Part shown: positions 42,500 through 44,750 of the stretch, one piece after another | Position numbering within the stretch: the stretch's first letter is position 1 | How the letters are laid out: every line of letters begins with the position of its first letter | Assembly (NCBI GenBank): GCA_934339365.1 | Contig: CAKRHW010000018.1 | Coordinates: forward strand, 1-44,750 | Reading direction: 5' to 3' | Length of the DNA: 44,750 nucleotides | Source: an uncultured Lachnospiraceae bacterium | Lineage (GTDB): Bacteria; Bacillota; Clostridia; Lachnospirales; Lachnospiraceae | Notes under the pieces: model-generated | What the model was told of the DNA's origin: nothing | Seen by the model: only the letters and a program-made list of their open reading frames with translations | Database searches by the model: none | Translations under genes and position numbers: made by a program

Positions 42500-43293
42500 T
42501 TGTCAAAATCAATTCACTCAAAGGAGCTGACTGTTATCTATCGTCAGGAAATTTTAAAAGACATCCGTCTTTTCACTTCACAATCAGTTGCAAAGTTTTA
42601 CGATTCACTTTTTCTGAATCTCGATTTATACTTTCTTCCCGAATCCCCAGAACTCGACCGAAAAGACTTTTCCAGTCACGCTATGCTTTGTGTGTTTATC
42701 GTTATGAAATGCGAAGTTTTTTCAATGATTACGGATCTTGTTGATTATCTTAATAACAACCTTCTTATCGCCCATTACTGTGGCTTTGATATTTCTTCTC
42801 CATTATCTTCTTACTGGCCGTTCGATCCTTTTCTAAAACAGACCGATAACGATATGCTTTCCTCTATTATGAAATCTCAGGTACTTTATCTTTCAAAACA
42901 AGGAATTGTTGATACGTCTTTTATTGGTTTGGACTCAACCCCGATTGCTGCAAACACTTCACAGAATAATCCCAAATCTTTTTTATCCAACAAATTTAAA
43001 CCTTATAACCAGCCTAAAGCTGATACCGATTGTAAACTTAGTGTACATACTGCTTCTAACAAAACCGATAAGAAAAATTATGAGTTTTACTGGGACAAAA
43101 AAATCATGTTCTTGTTGGCTGTATTTCGGATCTTCCCATTTATAAACTGACCACTACCGCCAATGTCCATGATTCCACTGTTGCACTTGACATTCTTGCT
43201 GACACACATACCTCTCCCAAAACTAAGACTAAGCGGAGTAAAAACAACTTTAGGAGCAGGAGAATTTACCTATGCCTACCAATGAATTCCTAG
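42500..43293 (+). pseudogene. Degenerate IS transposase (IS1182-like)
   Basis: Decayed transposase. The first frame (42500-43150) matches the N-terminal half of IS1182-type DDE transposases: 'YRQEILKDIRLF', 'FVSSHAMLCVF'-like helix and the catalytic-strand 'GIVDTSFIGLDSTPIAANTSQNNPKSF'. At a run of seven A (43097-43103) similarity moves to the -1 frame, which continues 'NHVLVGCISDLPIYKLTTTANVHDSTVALDILAD' and stops at 43293. The C-terminal half of the protein, including the last catalytic residues, is missing. AAGGAG (42521) is present, but no normal start codon sits at proper distance. It lies between the SGNH gene and manC and marks past mobility at this locus edge. Confidence 0.78.
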
Positions 43294-43453
43294 ACTCTTA
43301 CATAAAAGAATTCAATAAGAAGTTCTCTATTTTCTTAAACAGTTTCAAGTTTGTGTTCGGAGTGTAGCGAGAAAAGGAAGAAAACTTCCTTTTCCTTCAT
43401 CCGGAAAGATCAGATTTGAAAAAACATTGTAACCCAAAACATCGTATTTATCC
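43294..43453. other. Downstream remnant of the insertion element
   Basis: About 160 bases with no gene. It contains an imperfect inverted repeat (AAAAGGAAGAAAACTTCCTTTTCC, about 43372-43395) and short ORF debris. I cannot place the element end. Confidence 0.35.
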
Positions 43454-43480
43454 AAAAAGCCCCAACAAAATGTCGGGGCT
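43454..43480 (-). terminator. Terminator of the SGNH hydrolase gene
   Basis: Minus-strand hairpin AGCCCCGACA-TTT-TGTTGGGGCT (43480-43458) with one G-U pair, followed by TTTTGG. Its core and flanks closely match the terminator at 28362-28394. Confidence 0.85.
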
Positions 43481-43524
43481 AATAATTCAATTATTTTAAA
43501 ACCTTTTCAAAATTGCTTAATACT

Positions 43525-44361
43525 TTATTTTGACAAATCTATTTTTGTTGTAATTCGTTCTGCAATAGCAGCCATACCCTTATCCCCAGGATGATTTGCA
43601 ACTCCATCATGCTCAATGGTATGCATGTCTCCCTTCTTTCCCTCAACAGTAGTTCCTAAACCTGCGTAATAGTCTTTATTGTCCTTAATTCCATCCAGCG
43701 AAACATAGGTTACTCCTTTAGCATTAGCCGCTGCTTCTTTATCTCTATCACGATTTCCATTTGACCAAAAATCTCCCACAACGATAATTTGAGCTTTCGG
43801 ACATTTCTTTTTGATATATGAAATAAGTTGCTCAAAATCCGACTCCCAGGTATCCAGATTCGAAGCATTTTCACCCAACTGAATAGTAATTAAATCCAGC
43901 CCCTCATATAAATAAGGATCAGCTAATTGAAGAAACTCTGCTCTATCATTTCCATTTGTTTCCCATGATGCCAGATTCACAGCATTCATAGTAACATCTT
44001 TACTATTTGTCTTTAAATATGACTCGACAAGATGTACATAGTCCTTAGAATCTTCCGAAGATGCCATTCCTCTATCATCATCCCACCAATAGTCCGCATA
44101 ATCATGTAGTGTGATACTATTGCCTATAGCAAGATAATTGTACCCATCATCACTCCATTCTACATCAACATTTTTTTCTTTTTCTTTTAAAAGAGTTATT
44201 TCTCCACTTAGTTCCTGAATCTGTGCATTTTGTTTACGCTCATGTTTATAAAACCTATACGCGCAAAAGCCTCCGCCTAATATTGCTAAAATCAGAATTA
44301 TTGCAATTCCTATAACTAAAATTCTTTTTTTCTTTCTTTTCATTTCTTTATCCTTCCTCAT
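43525..44361 (-). CDS. Membrane-anchored SGNH/GDSL-family hydrolase
   Basis: A 278-residue protein with a basic N-terminus, one transmembrane helix (about 13-35), a short coiled coil (about 40-63) and an extracellular SGNH-type domain. Block I is 'YLAIGNSIT' with nucleophile Ser82; 'VNLASWETNGND' and 'ITIQLGENASNL' give the Gly and Asn oxyanion positions; 'VANHPGDKGM' near 258 supplies the block V Asp/His region. Such enzymes remove acyl groups from glycans or lipids. Its closeness to a locus with two acyl/acetyltransferases suggests a glycan substrate. The frame opens at 44406, but the ATG at 44361, 8 bases after GAGG, starts the usual 'MRKDKEMKRKKKR' tail. It overlaps the broken HTH gene by 14 bases. 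Confidence 0.83.
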   Translation of the reverse strand: MRKDKEMKRKKKRILVIGIAIILILAILGGGFCAYRFYKHERKQNAQIQELSGEITLLKEKEKNVDVEWSDDGYNYLAIGNSITLHDYADYWWDDDRGMASSEDSKDYVHLVESYLKTNSKDVTMNAVNLASWETNGNDRAEFLQLADPYLYEGLDLITIQLGENASNLDTWESDFEQLISYIKKKCPKAQIIVVGDFWSNGNRDRDKEAAANAKGVTYVSLDGIKDNKDYYAGLGTTVEGKKGDMHTIEHDGVANHPGDKGMAAIAERITTKIDLSK

Positions 44362-44531
44362 TATATTTTCCTCTTTTTCCTCGCTCGTTAACCGTTTTCT
44401 CTGCATTTGCTAGAATAACCCAATTTAACTTCCATCTCTCCTTCCATTCTGTCTTCATTACAGAGAAGCCGAATATGCCTTGCTGAGAAACACCACTTCT
44501 CTGCTACCTGTGTTATTGATAATAATTTCAT
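44348..44531 (-). pseudogene. Frameshifted small helix-turn-helix (MerR/excisionase-like) gene
   Basis: An ATG at 44531, preceded by GGAAGG, opens a 47-codon frame beginning 'MKLLSITQVAEKWCFSARHI' and continuing 'RLLCNEDRMEGEMEV', the helix-turn-helix of a common small clostridial DNA-binding protein. It runs to TAA at 44388. The expected C-terminus ('WVILANAEKTVNERGKRGK') is present in another frame from about 44427 to 44348. An indel near 44425-44432 therefore breaks the gene. Promoter TTGCTT-17-TATAAT at 44598-44570. Its end overlaps the SGNH start. Confidence 0.72.
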
Positions 44532-44569
44532 AATCCATCCTTCCAAAATAACGAAACAAAAACGTATAT

Positions 44570-44598
44570 ATTATATTCTAATTGACAAATAAAAGCAA
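44570..44598 (-). promoter_or_regulatory. Promoter of the HTH remnant / SGNH gene
   Basis: Minus-strand TTGCTT (44598-44593), 17-base spacer, TATAAT (44575-44570). Confidence 0.6.
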
Positions 44599-44672
44599 TA
44601 GTGCAAAGTCTCTCGAGTTTCCGCAGTTTTATCCATAACTATACTATTATCCACCCCTATTCTATTCATTCT

Positions 44673-44750
44673 CTATTTTGGTCTTAAGTCAATATAGTGG
44701 ACACCGAAAGTGCGACTTTTACGACGCACCATCTGCATGAACTGCATCCG
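44673..44750 (-). CDS. Possible C-terminal end of a CDS entering from the right edge
   Basis: An open frame of 25 codons runs in from the right edge to TAG at 44675-44673, ending 'RRKSRTFGVHYIDLRPK'. Its base composition is richer in G+C than the A+T-rich DNA just left of it, as expected for coding sequence. It is too short to identify and could be chance. Confidence 0.3.
   Translation of the reverse strand, partial: RMQFMQMVRRKSRTFGVHYIDLRPK

Noticed and set aside
1..44750. CRISPR arrays and tRNA genes
   Set aside because: No regularly spaced identical repeats and no tRNA-like T-loop/acceptor pairs were seen on either strand by eye.

Overview
The window is low-GC Firmicutes DNA. Gene content fits a spore-forming gut clostridium of the Lachnospiraceae: a YyaC/DUF1256 sporulation protein, DUF5711, PfoR-type PTS IIC, FabV, BceAB and DUF4430/ECF proteins, with AGGAGG ribosome sites and consensus sigma-A promoters. 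The family assignment is inference from gene content; no rRNA body lies in the window. Most genes are on the minus strand.

Layout. 1-560: tandem consensus promoters and leader of what is almost certainly an rRNA operon reading left, out of the window. 650-9915: housekeeping and hypothetical genes (CvpA, DUF5711, a LysM membrane protein with a JAMM/MPN-like cytoplasmic domain, YyaC, a coiled-coil membrane protein, PfoR-like IIC, a small protein, a large membrane protein, rubrerythrin). 10028-12871: AgcS amino-acid symporter, divergent from fabV, which carries a FabT-type box next to its promoter. 12934-21438: a four-gene operon joining an ECF transporter (T subunit, and a single polypeptide holding both ATPases plus a membrane S-like domain) to three exported DUF4430 proteins. 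One of these combines DUF4430 with an alpha/alpha-toroid-like domain, the two folds of animal transcobalamin and intrinsic factor. 21529-24265: BceAB-type peptide-detoxification ABC transporter with a BceR-type operator. 24452-26466: a small protein and a LexA-controlled Y-family polymerase with a YolD-like partner.

26457-41911: a surface polysaccharide locus. It has an extended SDR and an IspD/TarI-type cytidylyltransferase with their own promoter. Separated from them by a terminator and an unexplained structured element is an operon of about eleven genes: GT2 and GT4 transferases, Wzy-like polymerase, WbsX/GH99-like protein, TagA/WecG transferase, CatB-like acetyltransferase, UDP-sugar dehydrogenase, Wzx flippase and acyltransferase. 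manC lies upstream with its own promoter. Together they suggest a Wzx/Wzy-dependent, acylated or acetylated polymer made with GDP-mannose and UDP-uronic acid; the priming transferase and chain-length regulators are not visible here.

42180-44750: a decayed insertion-sequence transposase, a membrane-anchored SGNH hydrolase preceded by a frameshifted small HTH gene, and a possible partial ORF at the right edge. The most interesting candidate system is the ECF/DUF4430 operon. Also notable are the structured element near 28.4 kb, a terminator-like hairpin in the agcS leader, and near-duplicate terminators 15 kb apart bracketing the polysaccharide locus.
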